NCBI GenBank assembly: GCA_018242465.1
Contig: JAFEBY010000037.1
Coordinates: 1 to 47,861, forward strand
Source: Pseudomonadota bacterium
GTDB taxonomy: Bacteria; Pseudomonadota; Gammaproteobacteria; Xanthomonadales; Xanthomonadaceae
Length of the DNA: 47,861 nt
Direction: 5' to 3'
Part shown: positions 34,441 to 42,289 of the stretch, in pieces
How positions within the stretch are numbered: the stretch's first letter is position 1
Layout of the letters: every line of letters starts with the position of its first letter
Program-made: the position numbers and the translations under genes
The notes under the pieces: generated by a model
Database searches by the model: none
What the model saw: only the letters and a program-made list of their open reading frames with translations
What the model was told of the DNA's origin: nothing

Positions 34441-34931
34441 GCGCGCACATGGACAGCAACGATTTGCAGGAGCTTGCGCTGCGGCTGGCCGCGTTCACCG
34501 ACTTGCTGGAACAACGCGCCGATCGCGTCGCCGACATCACCGAAGCCAATGCCCATGCGGTGGAATCGGCGGCGATCACGCTCACCGAGCAGGGGCGCGG
34601 CCTCTCCACTTCTGCCGTCAGCGCCATCCGCGACGAAACCCGCACTGCAATGCAAGCCTTGCACGCCGACATCGCCGCGTCGCGTTCCGCTCAGCGCCGC
34701 TTTGCGACAGTCGCATCATCGGCATTGGTGGTTGCTGCTGTGATTGCAGTCGGCGGCAGCGCATGGATGATCTGGCAGAGCCGCCAGGAAGTCAGGCGTG
34801 CAGAGTTTGCCCAGGCCATCCTGCAAGCGACCCGCAGCGGCGCGATCACGATGTGTGGTGATGAAGTCTGCGTGCGCGTCGGCAACAAACCGAAACGCGC
34901 CAGCGCCGATGGCTACGTCATCGCCGAATGA
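34437..34931 (+). CDS. Single-pass membrane protein with coiled coil, unknown function
   Basis: A 164-residue protein, with no family name I can assign. Residues 5-95 are predicted helical and coiled (ELALRLAAFTDLLEQRADRV, then DETRTAMQALHADIAASRSA). Residues about 101-123 are one membrane segment (ATVASSALVVAAVIAVGG). The tail (about 124-164) has ITMCGDEVCVRVGNKPKRAS, with two cysteines four residues apart that could pair in the periplasm. The ATG overlaps the lipase stop codon as ATGA, so it belongs to the same transcript. It could be an accessory, adaptor or second immunity factor; nothing in the sequence decides. GC content is back to the chromosomal level here, unlike the lipoprotein gene. 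Confidence 0.75.
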   Translation: MSAHMDSNDLQELALRLAAFTDLLEQRADRVADITEANAHAVESAAITLTEQGRGLSTSAVSAIRDETRTAMQALHADIAASRSAQRRFATVASSALVVAAVIAVGGSAWMIWQSRQEVRRAEFAQAILQATRSGAITMCGDEVCVRVGNKPKRASADGYVIAE

Positions 34932-34949
34932 ATCCGGCCCGACAACGCC

Positions 34950-36119
34950 TCAGTCGAGCACGCGGCAGAACACCGCCTTGAGGTAGCGCGATTCCTGCAC
35001 CTGCGCCAGCCACGGATGATCGGGGCCGGCACCAGCCACCTTCAGCACCTGTACGGTGCGGCCGGCATAGAACGCCGCGCGCCGCAGCATGTCGGTGAAC
35101 TGCTCTTCGCTCACCAAGCCGGTGCAGCTGAATGTCGCGAACAATCCGCCCGGCTTGACCACGCCCAGCGCCAGCTTGTTCATGTCGAGGTATTTCTTCA
35201 GTGCCGGGATCACCTGCTCGCGATCGCGGGTCATCTTGGCGGGATCAAGGATCACCACGTCGAATTGTTCGCCATTGGCGGCGGCGTCGCGCAGCCACGG
35301 AAAAATGTCGGCCTGGACGAAGCGCGGCTTGACACCGTTGAGCTTGCCGTTGGCGCGGGCGATGTCGAGCACGGCGGGATCGATGTCGATGCCGACCACA
35401 TCGCTTGCGCCACGCACCGCCGCATACACGCCAAAGCCGCCGGTATTGCAACACAGATCGAGCACGCGCTGGCCCGCGCACAGACGCGAAAGCCATTCGC
35501 GGTTTTCGCGCTGGTCCGCGAAGAAGCCGGTCTTGTGCGCACCCGCGGGATCGGCGCGGAACTTCACCCCATACTCGCTGACGATCGCCGCTTCGGTGCC
35601 GAGGGTGTCGCGGTAATCAAAGCTCTCCTGCTTCTGCACGTGCTCGTCGGCGAAGCTGTGGAAACGGCACCCGGGGAAATGGCTGCGCAACGCGTTGAAA
35701 ATGATTTCGCGATGGCGCCAGGCGCCGGCGCTGAAGAATTCGACCACGATCAAGTCGTCGTAGCGATCGACCACCAGTCCGGAAATGCCGTCACCTTCGC
35801 TGTGGACCACGCGCCAGGCATTGCTGATGTCGTCGAGTTTGAGGATGTCGCGGCGCAGGCGGATCGCCTCACCGATCTTCGCCTCGAACCACGCCTGGTC
35901 GACCACCACGCTGCGGTCGCGCTCAAGGATGCGCACTGCGATCCGCGAATGTCCGTTATAGAAGCCGCGGCCAATCCATTCGCCATCCACGCCCAGCACA
36001 TCAACAATCGAACCCGGTTTCGGGCGCTGTGCCGGCTTTTCGACCAAGCGCTGGAAAATCCACGGGTGCGAGGAGTTCCACGCATTCTTCAGGCGGACAA
36101 CGGGCAGGGCTTCGTTCAT
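34950..36119 (-). CDS. Class I SAM-dependent rRNA methyltransferase, RlmI-like
   Basis: A 389-residue protein. The N-terminal PUA domain (about 5-75) has LKNAWNSSHPWIFQRLVEKPAQ and GSIVDVLGVDGEWIGRGFYN. A linking beta domain follows, then the Rossmann methyltransferase. SAM motif I is VLDLCCNTGGFGVYAA (about 222), motif II is VVGIDIDP, and motif IV is FDVVILDPAKM (about 290). The catalytic region is FATFSCTGLVSEEQF with a Cys, as expected for m5C chemistry. E. coli RlmI methylates C1962 of 23S rRNA, and motif IV is DPAK here instead of DPPK, so substrate identity is only probable. TAAAAT lies 6 bases before the ATG, suggesting a leaderless transcript. It is divergent from the rhomboid gene. 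Confidence 0.85.
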   Translation of the reverse strand: MNEALPVVRLKNAWNSSHPWIFQRLVEKPAQRPKPGSIVDVLGVDGEWIGRGFYNGHSRIAVRILERDRSVVVDQAWFEAKIGEAIRLRRDILKLDDISNAWRVVHSEGDGISGLVVDRYDDLIVVEFFSAGAWRHREIIFNALRSHFPGCRFHSFADEHVQKQESFDYRDTLGTEAAIVSEYGVKFRADPAGAHKTGFFADQRENREWLSRLCAGQRVLDLCCNTGGFGVYAAVRGASDVVGIDIDPAVLDIARANGKLNGVKPRFVQADIFPWLRDAAANGEQFDVVILDPAKMTRDREQVIPALKKYLDMNKLALGVVKPGGLFATFSCTGLVSEEQFTDMLRRAAFYAGRTVQVLKVAGAGPDHPWLAQVQESRYLKAVFCRVLD

Positions 36120-36189
36120 CGCGCCATTTTAGCGGGCGCGGCCCCTTCCACGCCTTGCACGACGCCCGATCCGTCGCCATGTCGGGCAA

Positions 36190-36849
36190 ATGGAACTCCA
36201 GGACATTGCCACCCCCAGCGACCCGCGCCGCCAACGTCGGCTCGATGCCGGTCGCCTGCGCCGGGCGCTCACCTGCAGCCTTGTCGCCATCCTCTTGCTG
36301 CTGGGCATCCACGCCATGGTCGGCAACAACAGCGCGGTGGCACCGTTCACCGTGCAGCCGCATTCGGCCAGCGGACTCGTCGGCATCCTCACCGCACCGC
36401 TGTTGCACGGGTCCTGGGACCACGTGCTGTCCAACGCGATCGCCATCCTCATCCTCGGCACCCTGGCCGGCAGCGTCTATCCGCGTGCCAGCCTGCGTGC
36501 GCTGCCGTTGTTGTGGCTGGGCTCCGGCATCGGCGCATGGCTGCTCGGTCACGTCGGCGAACACCACCTCGGTGCCAGCGGTGTCACCCACGGACTGATG
36601 TACCTCACGCTGACGCTCGGCATCCTGCGCAGGGAACGCTCCGCCGTCGCCGCCGCGATGATCGTGTTCCTGCTCTATGGCGGAATGGTGATGGCGGTGC
36701 TGCCGTTGCAGGAAGGCGTGTCCTGGCAGTCGCATCTGGGGGGCGCGATCGCCGGTGTGTGTTCGGCCTTTCTGTTCCGCCACGCCGATCCGGCCCTGCC
36801 GCGCCGTGTTTACAGCTATGAGCTGGACGAGGAAGAAGAAGAAACATGA
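36190..36849 (+). CDS. Rhomboid-family intramembrane serine protease
   Basis: A 219-residue inner-membrane protein with six hydrophobic segments. The rhomboid motifs are HGSWDHVLSNAIAILILG (about 73-90), the catalytic Ser130 in HLGASGVTHGL, and the catalytic His182 in SWQSHLGGAIAGV, so the Ser-His dyad is intact. It should cleave membrane-spanning substrates near the outer face of the inner membrane. The C-terminus ends in an acidic tail (ELDEEEEET). Just behind the stop is a small perfect hairpin, GGCGAA-TAC-TTCGCC (36859-36873), without a T-run. The substrate is unknown. It is a good match to short bacterial rhomboids, such as GlpG without its N-terminal domain. Confidence 0.92.
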   Translation: MELQDIATPSDPRRQRRLDAGRLRRALTCSLVAILLLLGIHAMVGNNSAVAPFTVQPHSASGLVGILTAPLLHGSWDHVLSNAIAILILGTLAGSVYPRASLRALPLLWLGSGIGAWLLGHVGEHHLGASGVTHGLMYLTLTLGILRRERSAVAAAMIVFLLYGGMVMAVLPLQEGVSWQSHLGGAIAGVCSAFLFRHADPALPRRVYSYELDEEEEET

Positions 36850-37024
36850 ATGGGGCGTGGCGAATACTTCGCCATCCCGATCCACGTTAAATCTGAATGA
36901 AATCTGTCAACCCCGGGGAACTCGAATTTCCTGTACAGGTTCCAGAAACATAGTTAACTCTCTGATTTATAAAAACTTCACAACTCTTCCTTTCCTCGGT
37001 CTCGCATCGCAGCATGGCCTCACC

Positions 37025-37043
37025 GCGCTCCAACGAGCGTTTT
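37025..37043 (+). promoter_or_regulatory. Possible leader hairpin of the outer-membrane barrel gene
   Basis: CGCTC-CAAC-GAGCG followed by TTTT lies directly upstream of the Shine-Dalgarno AAGAGG (37050-37055). The 5-bp stem is short for an intrinsic terminator, but its place between the AT-rich promoter area (about 36950-36985) and the ribosome site would allow control of the leader. The rest of the 214-base spacer 36850-37063 holds an AT-rich tract and the palindrome CCTGTACAGG, but no gene. Confidence 0.35.
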
Positions 37044-37063
37044 AATGTGAAGAGGCAAGACCC

Positions 37064-37684
37064 ATGAAGAAGCTCCAGACCACCCTCGCCCTGACCGCGC
37101 TGGCTGCTGCCTTGGCCGCCCCGGCCGTGTTCGCCCAGTCCGCCACCGACAGTGTTGGCCAGGGCTTCGTCCGTGGCGAGCTGGGCAAGACCAAGCTGAA
37201 GGACACCAGCAGCTCCGACAACGTCAAGGACACCTCCTACAACATCCGCGGCGGTTACATGTTCAACCGCAACTTCGGCGTTGAGGGCTTCTACGGCCGC
37301 TACTACGACAAGAACAGCCACAGCCTCGGCTTCGACCAGAACACCAAGCTCGATGGCTATGGCATCGGCGCGGTCGGAAAGGTGCGTTTCGGTGAACAAG
37401 CCGTCGATACCGGCTTCTACGGCAGCGGCCGCGTCGGCCTGATGCGCGCCAACTACAAGGCCAGCGCCACCAACACCACCGGTGGCATCACCACCAATTA
37501 CTCGGTGTCGAGCAACAGCAACCAACCGTACTACGGCGTGGGCGTCGGCTACGACTTCAACCGCAACATGGGCGTCGGCCTGAACTACGACTACTCCCAT
37601 GGTCGCGTGCGCGTGCCGACCACCGGCAGCAAGGTCAGCTACAACGCTCAGACCCTGGGTGCGGATTTCGAATATCGCTTCTGA
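37064..37684 (+). CDS. Outer-membrane beta-barrel protein (OmpA/OmpX-like, about 8 strands)
   Basis: A 206-residue exported protein with signal peptide MKKLQTTLALTALAAALAAPAVFA cleaved near FAQS. The mature part alternates polar and aromatic residues in strands typical of a small barrel (GFVRGELGKTKL, YNIRGGYMFNRNFGVEGFYG, YGIGAVGKVRFG, FYGSGRVGLMRANY, PYYGVGVGYDFNRNMGVGLNYDY). It ends in FEYRF, a C-terminal phenylalanine that the BAM complex recognises. The strand count is near eight. Polar Ser/Asn/Thr-rich outer loops (TNTTGGITTNYSVSSNSNQ) suggest surface exposure. The function is unknown; such proteins act in envelope stability or adhesion. AAGAGG is spaced 8 bases before the ATG. The gene stands alone, with its own leader and a strong terminator. 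Confidence 0.88.
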   Translation: MKKLQTTLALTALAAALAAPAVFAQSATDSVGQGFVRGELGKTKLKDTSSSDNVKDTSYNIRGGYMFNRNFGVEGFYGRYYDKNSHSLGFDQNTKLDGYGIGAVGKVRFGEQAVDTGFYGSGRVGLMRANYKASATNTTGGITTNYSVSSNSNQPYYGVGVGYDFNRNMGVGLNYDYSHGRVRVPTTGSKVSYNAQTLGADFEYRF

Positions 37685-37701
37685 TTTTAGGTTGTGGAAC
37701 C

Positions 37702-37729
37702 AACGGCCACCTTCGGGTGGCCGTTTTTT
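37702..37729 (+). terminator. Intrinsic terminator after the outer-membrane barrel gene
   Basis: A perfect 10-bp stem AACGGCCACC/GGTGGCCGTT with a TTCG tetraloop is followed by a run of T (the stem's final TT plus four more). It lies 17 bases after the stop codon and is the clearest Rho-independent terminator in the window. Confidence 0.95.
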
Positions 37730-37776
37730 GTTCCTGATCAAACGCCGTGGCAGTTCGCGGGCGTAAAATCCGCGAC

Positions 37777-38667
37777 ATGAACGCCAAACCGCAGCGACTG
37801 GAAAACATCGTCACCGACAAGGGCAAGGTTCCGGTCTATGCCACCGGTATCGTCGAACAACCGTGGGACGATTACACCGCCGCCGACCACGATGTCTGGC
37901 GCCAGCTGTACCAGCGCCAGCGCGAAGTCCTGGTGGGTCGTGCCAGCGACGAATTCCTGCAGGCGCAGGACGCGATGGGGATGACGCCGGATGCCATTCC
38001 GAAATTTTCGGAGCTCAACAAGGTCCTGGAAACCACGACCGGTTGGACCATCATCGGCGTCGAAGGCCTGTTGCCCGAACTCGACTTCTTCGATCACCTC
38101 GCCAACCGCCGCTTCCCGGTGAGCTGGTGGATCCGCCGTCCCGACCAGATCGACTACATCGAGGAGCCCGACCTCTTCCACGACCTGTTCGGCCACGTCC
38201 CGTTGCTGATGCTTCCTGTGTTCGCCGACTACATGCAGGCCTACGGCTTGGGCGGCGTGAAGGCCCACGGCATCGGACCGGACGCGTTGCAGATGTTGAC
38301 GCGCCTGTACTGGTACACGGTCGAGTTCGGTCTGATCCGCCAGAAAGACGGCTTGCGCATCTACGGCAGCGGCATCGTCTCGTCGAGGGGCGAATCGATC
38401 CATAGCCTGGAAAGCGCGGCGCCCAACCGCATCGGGTTCAACCTCGAACGCATCATGCGCACGCGCTATCGCATCGACAGCTACCAGAAGACCTATTTCG
38501 TCATCGACAGCTACGACGAACTGATCGAGGCGACGCGCCCCGATTTCAGCCCGATTTACACACGGCTGATGGCGCACGACTCGATCCCCGCCGGCACCGT
38601 GCTGGACAGTGATGCGGTGATCCACCGCGGGACAGGCGAGGGCTGGGCCACCGACGGCGACGTCTGA
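37777..38667 (+). CDS. phhA: Phenylalanine 4-monooxygenase
   Basis: A 296-residue pterin-dependent aromatic amino-acid hydroxylase making tyrosine from phenylalanine. The iron ligands are clear: two histidines in DLFHDLFGHVPLL (about 137-149) and the glutamate in YWYTVEFGLI (about 183-192). The pterin-binding region FPVSWWIRRPDQIDY and substrate loop YGSGIVSSRGES are present. The length matches bacterial PhhA, without the regulatory domain of animal enzymes. ATG 37777 is chosen over an upstream in-frame ATG at 37747 because the protein starts like its relatives. TAAAAT (37764-37769) lies 7 bases before it, suggesting a leaderless transcript. No phhB (pterin dehydratase) is adjacent. Confidence 0.96.
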   Translation: MNAKPQRLENIVTDKGKVPVYATGIVEQPWDDYTAADHDVWRQLYQRQREVLVGRASDEFLQAQDAMGMTPDAIPKFSELNKVLETTTGWTIIGVEGLLPELDFFDHLANRRFPVSWWIRRPDQIDYIEEPDLFHDLFGHVPLLMLPVFADYMQAYGLGGVKAHGIGPDALQMLTRLYWYTVEFGLIRQKDGLRIYGSGIVSSRGESIHSLESAAPNRIGFNLERIMRTRYRIDSYQKTYFVIDSYDELIEATRPDFSPIYTRLMAHDSIPAGTVLDSDAVIHRGTGEGWATDGDV

Positions 38668-38704
38668 TCCGCGATAATGGCGGCTTCGCCAGCGGAGCCG
38701 CGCC

Positions 38705-39739
38705 ATGTCGCCCAATTCCGAGCCCAGTTCCAAGCCCATCTCCCTCACCCATTACCTGATCGACGAACAGCGCGCCGGCCACGTCAACGCCGACCTGCGC
38801 CTGCTGATCGAAGTGGTGGCACGCGCCTGCAAGACGATTTCCGTCGCGGTGGGAAAAGGCGCGCTGGGTGGCGTGCTCGGCGACGCCGGCACCGGCAACA
38901 TCCAGGGCGAGGCACAGAAGAAGCTCGATGTGATCGCCAACGACGTGTTGCTGGAAGCCAATGCCTGGGGCGGCCATCTTGCCGGCCTGGCGTCGGAGGA
39001 AATGGAACACAGCCAGCCGATCCCGGACATGTATCCGCGCGGCAACTACCTGCTGCTGTTCGATCCCCTCGATGGGTCCTCCAACATCGACGTCAATGTT
39101 TCCGTCGGCACGATCTTTTCGGTGCTGCGCTGCCCGGATGGCGTCACCACCGCGCAGGACCAGCACTACCTGCAAGCCGGCAGTGAACAGGTCGCCGCCG
39201 GTTATTGCATCTACGGACCGTCAACGATGATGGTGTTGACCGTCGGCCAAGGCACCCATGCCTTCACGCTGGATCGCGAACAGGGCAGTTTCGTGATGAC
39301 CCAGCGCGGAATGGCGGTGCCGGAAGAAACGAAGGAGTTCGCCATCAACATGTCGAACCAGCGTCATTGGGATATGCCGATGCAGCAGTACGTCAACGAC
39401 CTGCTGGCCGGCAAGGACGGTCCGCGCGGCAAGGATTTCAACATGCGCTGGATCGCCAGCATGGTCGCCGACGTGCATCGCATCCTGACCCGCGGCGGCA
39501 TCTTCATCTATCCGTGGGACCGCAAGGATCCGGGCAAGGCCGGCAAGCTGCGCCTGATGTACGAAGCGAACCCGATGAGCTTTCTGGTCGAACAGGCCGG
39601 CGGCGCCGCGACCGATGGGCGCACGCGGATCATGGAGATCGCTCCCGAAGGCTTGCACCAGCGCGTCCCGGTGTTCCTGGGATCAAAGAAGGAAGTCGAC
39701 GCGGCGACCAAGTATCACCTCGACCACGATCGCGGTTGA
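38705..39739 (+). CDS. fbp: Fructose-1,6-bisphosphatase, class I
   Basis: A 344-residue gluconeogenic enzyme that turns fructose-1,6-bisphosphate into fructose-6-phosphate. Metal and substrate motifs are seen in order: the acidic [10 protein letters not shown] (about 98), [21 protein letters not shown] (about 121-141), YIYGPSTM-like [48 protein letters not shown] (about 264) and a final region [11 protein letters not shown] possible -10 GATAAT lies at 38669-38675, giving a leader of about 25 bases. It is convergent with the histidine kinase gene, and only 13 bases separate the stops. Confidence 0.97.
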   Translation: MSPNSEPSSKPISLTHYLIDEQRAGHVNADLRLLIEVVARACKTISVAVGKGALGGVLGDAGTGNIQGEAQKKLDVIANDVLLEANAWGGHLAGLASEEMEHSQPIPDMYPRGNYLLLFDPLDGSSNIDVNVSVGTIFSVLRCPDGVTTAQDQHYLQAGSEQVAAGYCIYGPSTMMVLTVGQGTHAFTLDREQGSFVMTQRGMAVPEETKEFAINMSNQRHWDMPMQQYVNDLLAGKDGPRGKDFNMRWIASMVADVHRILTRGGIFIYPWDRKDPGKAGKLRLMYEANPMSFLVEQAGGAATDGRTRIMEIAPEGLHQRVPVFLGSKKEVDAATKYHLDHDRG

Positions 39740-39752
39740 TCGCATTTCCTGG

Positions 39753-40424
39753 CTAGTCCGGCAAGCGCACCCGCACCGTCGTTCCGTCGGCATCGGATTC
39801 CGATTCCAGCGTCCCGCCATGTCGCTCGACGACCCGTCGCGCGATCGTTGCACCGATATCGGCATCGCGCGACTCGCGCAATACGGAGAACTCGCTCGCG
39901 GGATCCGTCACACGATGGCCGCTGTCGTGGATGCGCAATAGTGTCGCCGCTGCATCATCTCTGGCGCTGATCGTGATGCAGATCGGCGCCTGCGCAGGCG
40001 CGCGCCGCCACGCCGCCCCGATCAGGCGCTGCATCATCTGCCGCAACAAATGTTCATCGCCGATCGCCTGCATCTCCGGTTGCACGTCGATCCGGACGTC
40101 GCGCCCGGGATGCGCATCGCGCAGATCCATGACCGCCCAGTCGGCCAGCAGGCTGAGGTCGACAGGTGCGCGCTTCGCTTCGGCCGCGTCTACCCGCAGC
40201 CAGTCAACCAGGTCGAGCATCATCTCATCGAGGCGTTCCGCGGCATCGCGGATGCGCGACAAATGCTCGCAATCGCCGAGACCAAGACCTCCGCTGTTGT
40301 CGAGCAGCCGTCCGAACCCCTTGATCGCACGGACCTGCGCACGCAGGTCGTGCGAGACCACACGCGCGAGGTTCGCCCGCAGCGCCTGCAGTTCGTCGCC
40401 GTCGCGATGATTGCTGTCGTCCAT
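39753..40424 (-). CDS. Small histidine-kinase-like protein with degenerate ATP-binding domain
   Basis: A 223-residue protein without membrane or sensor domain. Residues 20-80 are a HisKA dimerisation domain with the phospho-acceptor His25 in VVSHDLRAQVRAIKGFGRLL. Residues about 105-222 follow the HATPase_c pattern but lack key residues. In the N box QRLIGAAWRR the two asparagines of the usual QNLIGNAW are Arg133 and Ala137. The G1 box reads HDSGHR, losing the second glycine of DxGxG. The G2-like region ADIGATIARRVVERHGG is kept. Kinase activity is therefore doubtful; phosphatase or scaffold action is possible. No response regulator is adjacent. It is divergent from the SLC13 permease and convergent with fbp. 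Confidence 0.82.
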   Translation of the reverse strand: MDDSNHRDGDELQALRANLARVVSHDLRAQVRAIKGFGRLLDNSGGLGLGDCEHLSRIRDAAERLDEMMLDLVDWLRVDAAEAKRAPVDLSLLADWAVMDLRDAHPGRDVRIDVQPEMQAIGDEHLLRQMMQRLIGAAWRRAPAQAPICITISARDDAAATLLRIHDSGHRVTDPASEFSVLRESRDADIGATIARRVVERHGGTLESESDADGTTVRVRLPD

Positions 40425-40474
40425 GCCGGACCCATGCTTGCCAGCTTGGGAGTGTAGTACGGCACAATGTCGCC

Positions 40475-42286
40475 ATGGTCATGTCGCAGATCCTGTTCCT
40501 GCTGATCCTCGCCGGCGGCCTGTATCTGTTCGTGAGCGAACGGCTGCGGGTTGATGTCACCGCGATGCTGATCCTGCTGGCATTGGTGCTGACACGGGTG
40601 ATCGGGCCGAAGCAGGCACTGTCCGGATTCTCCAGCGAACCGGCGATCATCATTGCCGCGGTCTTCGTGATTTCCGCTGGCCTCGCAGCCACCGGCATCA
40701 CCGAGCGCATTGGCCAGTGGATCGGCCGCATGTCGGGCGGCAATGAGTGGCGCACGATCGCGGTGGTGATGCCGACGGTCGCGGTGCTCGCGGCGTTCAC
40801 TCATCACGTGATGGTGACGGCGATGCTGATGCCGATCTTGCTGCGCCATGCGCGCCAGAACGACATGCCGGCGTCGCGTCTGTTGATGCCGATGGCGCTG
40901 GCAGCATCGATGGGGACGACGCTCACGCTGGTCAGCGCGCCGGCGTTCCTGCTCGCCGACAACATGCTGCAGCGTGATGGCGGCGAAGGGCTCGGTATTT
41001 TTTCGATCACCCCGATCGGCATTGCGCTGGTCCTGTTTTCGATGATCTATATCCAATTGACGCGCTGGTTGCTGCCACGCCGCAGCGGCGAGCACGGCGA
41101 AGGCGATTACCTGCGCATCGACCGTTATCGCACCGAGCTGCTGGTGATTTCCGGCGGCCGTTGGGCCACGCGCACGCTGGCCGAACTCAAGCGCGCGATC
41201 GGCCCGGAAGTGCATGTCATCGGCTGGCTGCGCGATCATGGGGAACGCAACGATCTCGGCGACGCCAGCCCTCTGCTCGGCGGCGACATCCTGCTGATCG
41301 AAGCGGGCGCCGACGAACTCAAATCGCTGCATGACGATCCCGGCCTTGATCTCTATCCGATCGCGCGTTTCGGTGCGAAAGCCAATGGCGAGGGCGAAGG
41401 CGAACCGCAACTGGTGCAGGCGGTGGTCGCACCGGGCTCAGAATTCATCGGTCGTACCGTGCGCGATCTCGACTTCTCGCGGCAGTTCCGCGCGGTGATC
41501 GCCGGCCTGTGGCGGCGCAGCGGCTCGATTGCAGCACGCCTGGTCGATACCCGCCTGCAGGAAGGCGATGTGCTGGTGCTATGGGGCCGGCCCGCACGCT
41601 TCAGCGAACTTGCCGCGCACCACGGCTTCCTGATGCTGGTGCCGTTCCGCGGTGAAGGCATGCGCCGGCTGCGTGCGCCTTTGGCCTTGCTGATCATGCT
41701 GATCACGATCGTGTGTGCAGCCACCGAATGGGTCGACCCGCCACTGGCGTTCCTGATGGGCGCGGTGCTGATGGTGGTCACGCGCTGCGTCGACCTCAAG
41801 CGCGCCTACCGCGAGATCGACGTGCGCATCTACGTGATGATCGCTGGCGTCATTCCACTCGGCATCGCCATGGAACAGACCGGAACTGCGGCCCTGCTCG
41901 CCGGCGGCCTGATGCACTTGGTCCACGACTGGTCGCCACTCGCCATCCTGGTGATGCTGTTCTCCGCCGGCGCGTTGCTGACGCAGCCGATGTCGGACGC
42001 CGCCTCCACCGCCTTGCTCGGGCCGATCGCGCTATCCCTCGCGCACGCGTTGCACTTGCCACCCACCCCTTTCGTGGTGTGCACGGCACTGGGGGCGGTC
42101 GTCGCGTTCATCACCCCGATCGGACACCACGGCAGCCTGATCATTCTCGGTCCCGGGCAATACAAGTTTTCCGATTTCCTGCGCATCGGCCTGCCATTGA
42201 CCGTCATGGTCGCCTTCGTCTGCGCGTGGATGGCGCGCTGGTTGTGGCTGGGCGGCCCGCTGATCCCGCACTTCATCCACCACTGA
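40475..42286 (+). CDS. SLC13/DASS-type permease with two RCK_C (TrkA-C) domains
   Basis: A 603-residue inner-membrane protein. The N-terminal membrane half (about 5-190) has FVISAGLAATGITERIGQWI, then PTVAVLAAFTHHVMVTAMLMP and ALAASMGTTLTLVSAP, the SLC13/CitT-like pattern where an SNT-type motif is normal (here THH and SMGTTLT). Two cytoplasmic RCK_C-like domains follow: about 205-280 (GGDILLIEAGADELKSL) and about 310-385 (LQEGDVLVLWGRPARFSELA). A second membrane half (about 395-600) follows, with AFITPIGHHGSLIILGPGQY at its substrate motif. Family members carry dicarboxylates, sulfate or other anions; the substrate here is unknown. CACAAT lies 6 bases before the ATG; an internal ATG at 40481 is an alternative start. 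Confidence 0.88.
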   Translation: MVMSQILFLLILAGGLYLFVSERLRVDVTAMLILLALVLTRVIGPKQALSGFSSEPAIIIAAVFVISAGLAATGITERIGQWIGRMSGGNEWRTIAVVMPTVAVLAAFTHHVMVTAMLMPILLRHARQNDMPASRLLMPMALAASMGTTLTLVSAPAFLLADNMLQRDGGEGLGIFSITPIGIALVLFSMIYIQLTRWLLPRRSGEHGEGDYLRIDRYRTELLVISGGRWATRTLAELKRAIGPEVHVIGWLRDHGERNDLGDASPLLGGDILLIEAGADELKSLHDDPGLDLYPIARFGAKANGEGEGEPQLVQAVVAPGSEFIGRTVRDLDFSRQFRAVIAGLWRRSGSIAARLVDTRLQEGDVLVLWGRPARFSELAAHHGFLMLVPFRGEGMRRLRAPLALLIMLITIVCAATEWVDPPLAFLMGAVLMVVTRCVDLKRAYREIDVRIYVMIAGVIPLGIAMEQTGTAALLAGGLMHLVHDWSPLAILVMLFSAGALLTQPMSDAASTALLGPIALSLAHALHLPPTPFVVCTALGAVVAFITPIGHHGSLIILGPGQYKFSDFLRIGLPLTVMVAFVCAWMARWLWLGGPLIPHFIHH

Positions 42287-42289
42287 TGA

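Noticed and set aside
36925-36950. LexA/SOS box at CCTGTACAGG
   Set aside because: The palindrome has no spacer between CTGT and ACAG and does not fit the E. coli-type CTG-N10-CAG or the Xanthomonas-type TTAG-N6-TACTA box.
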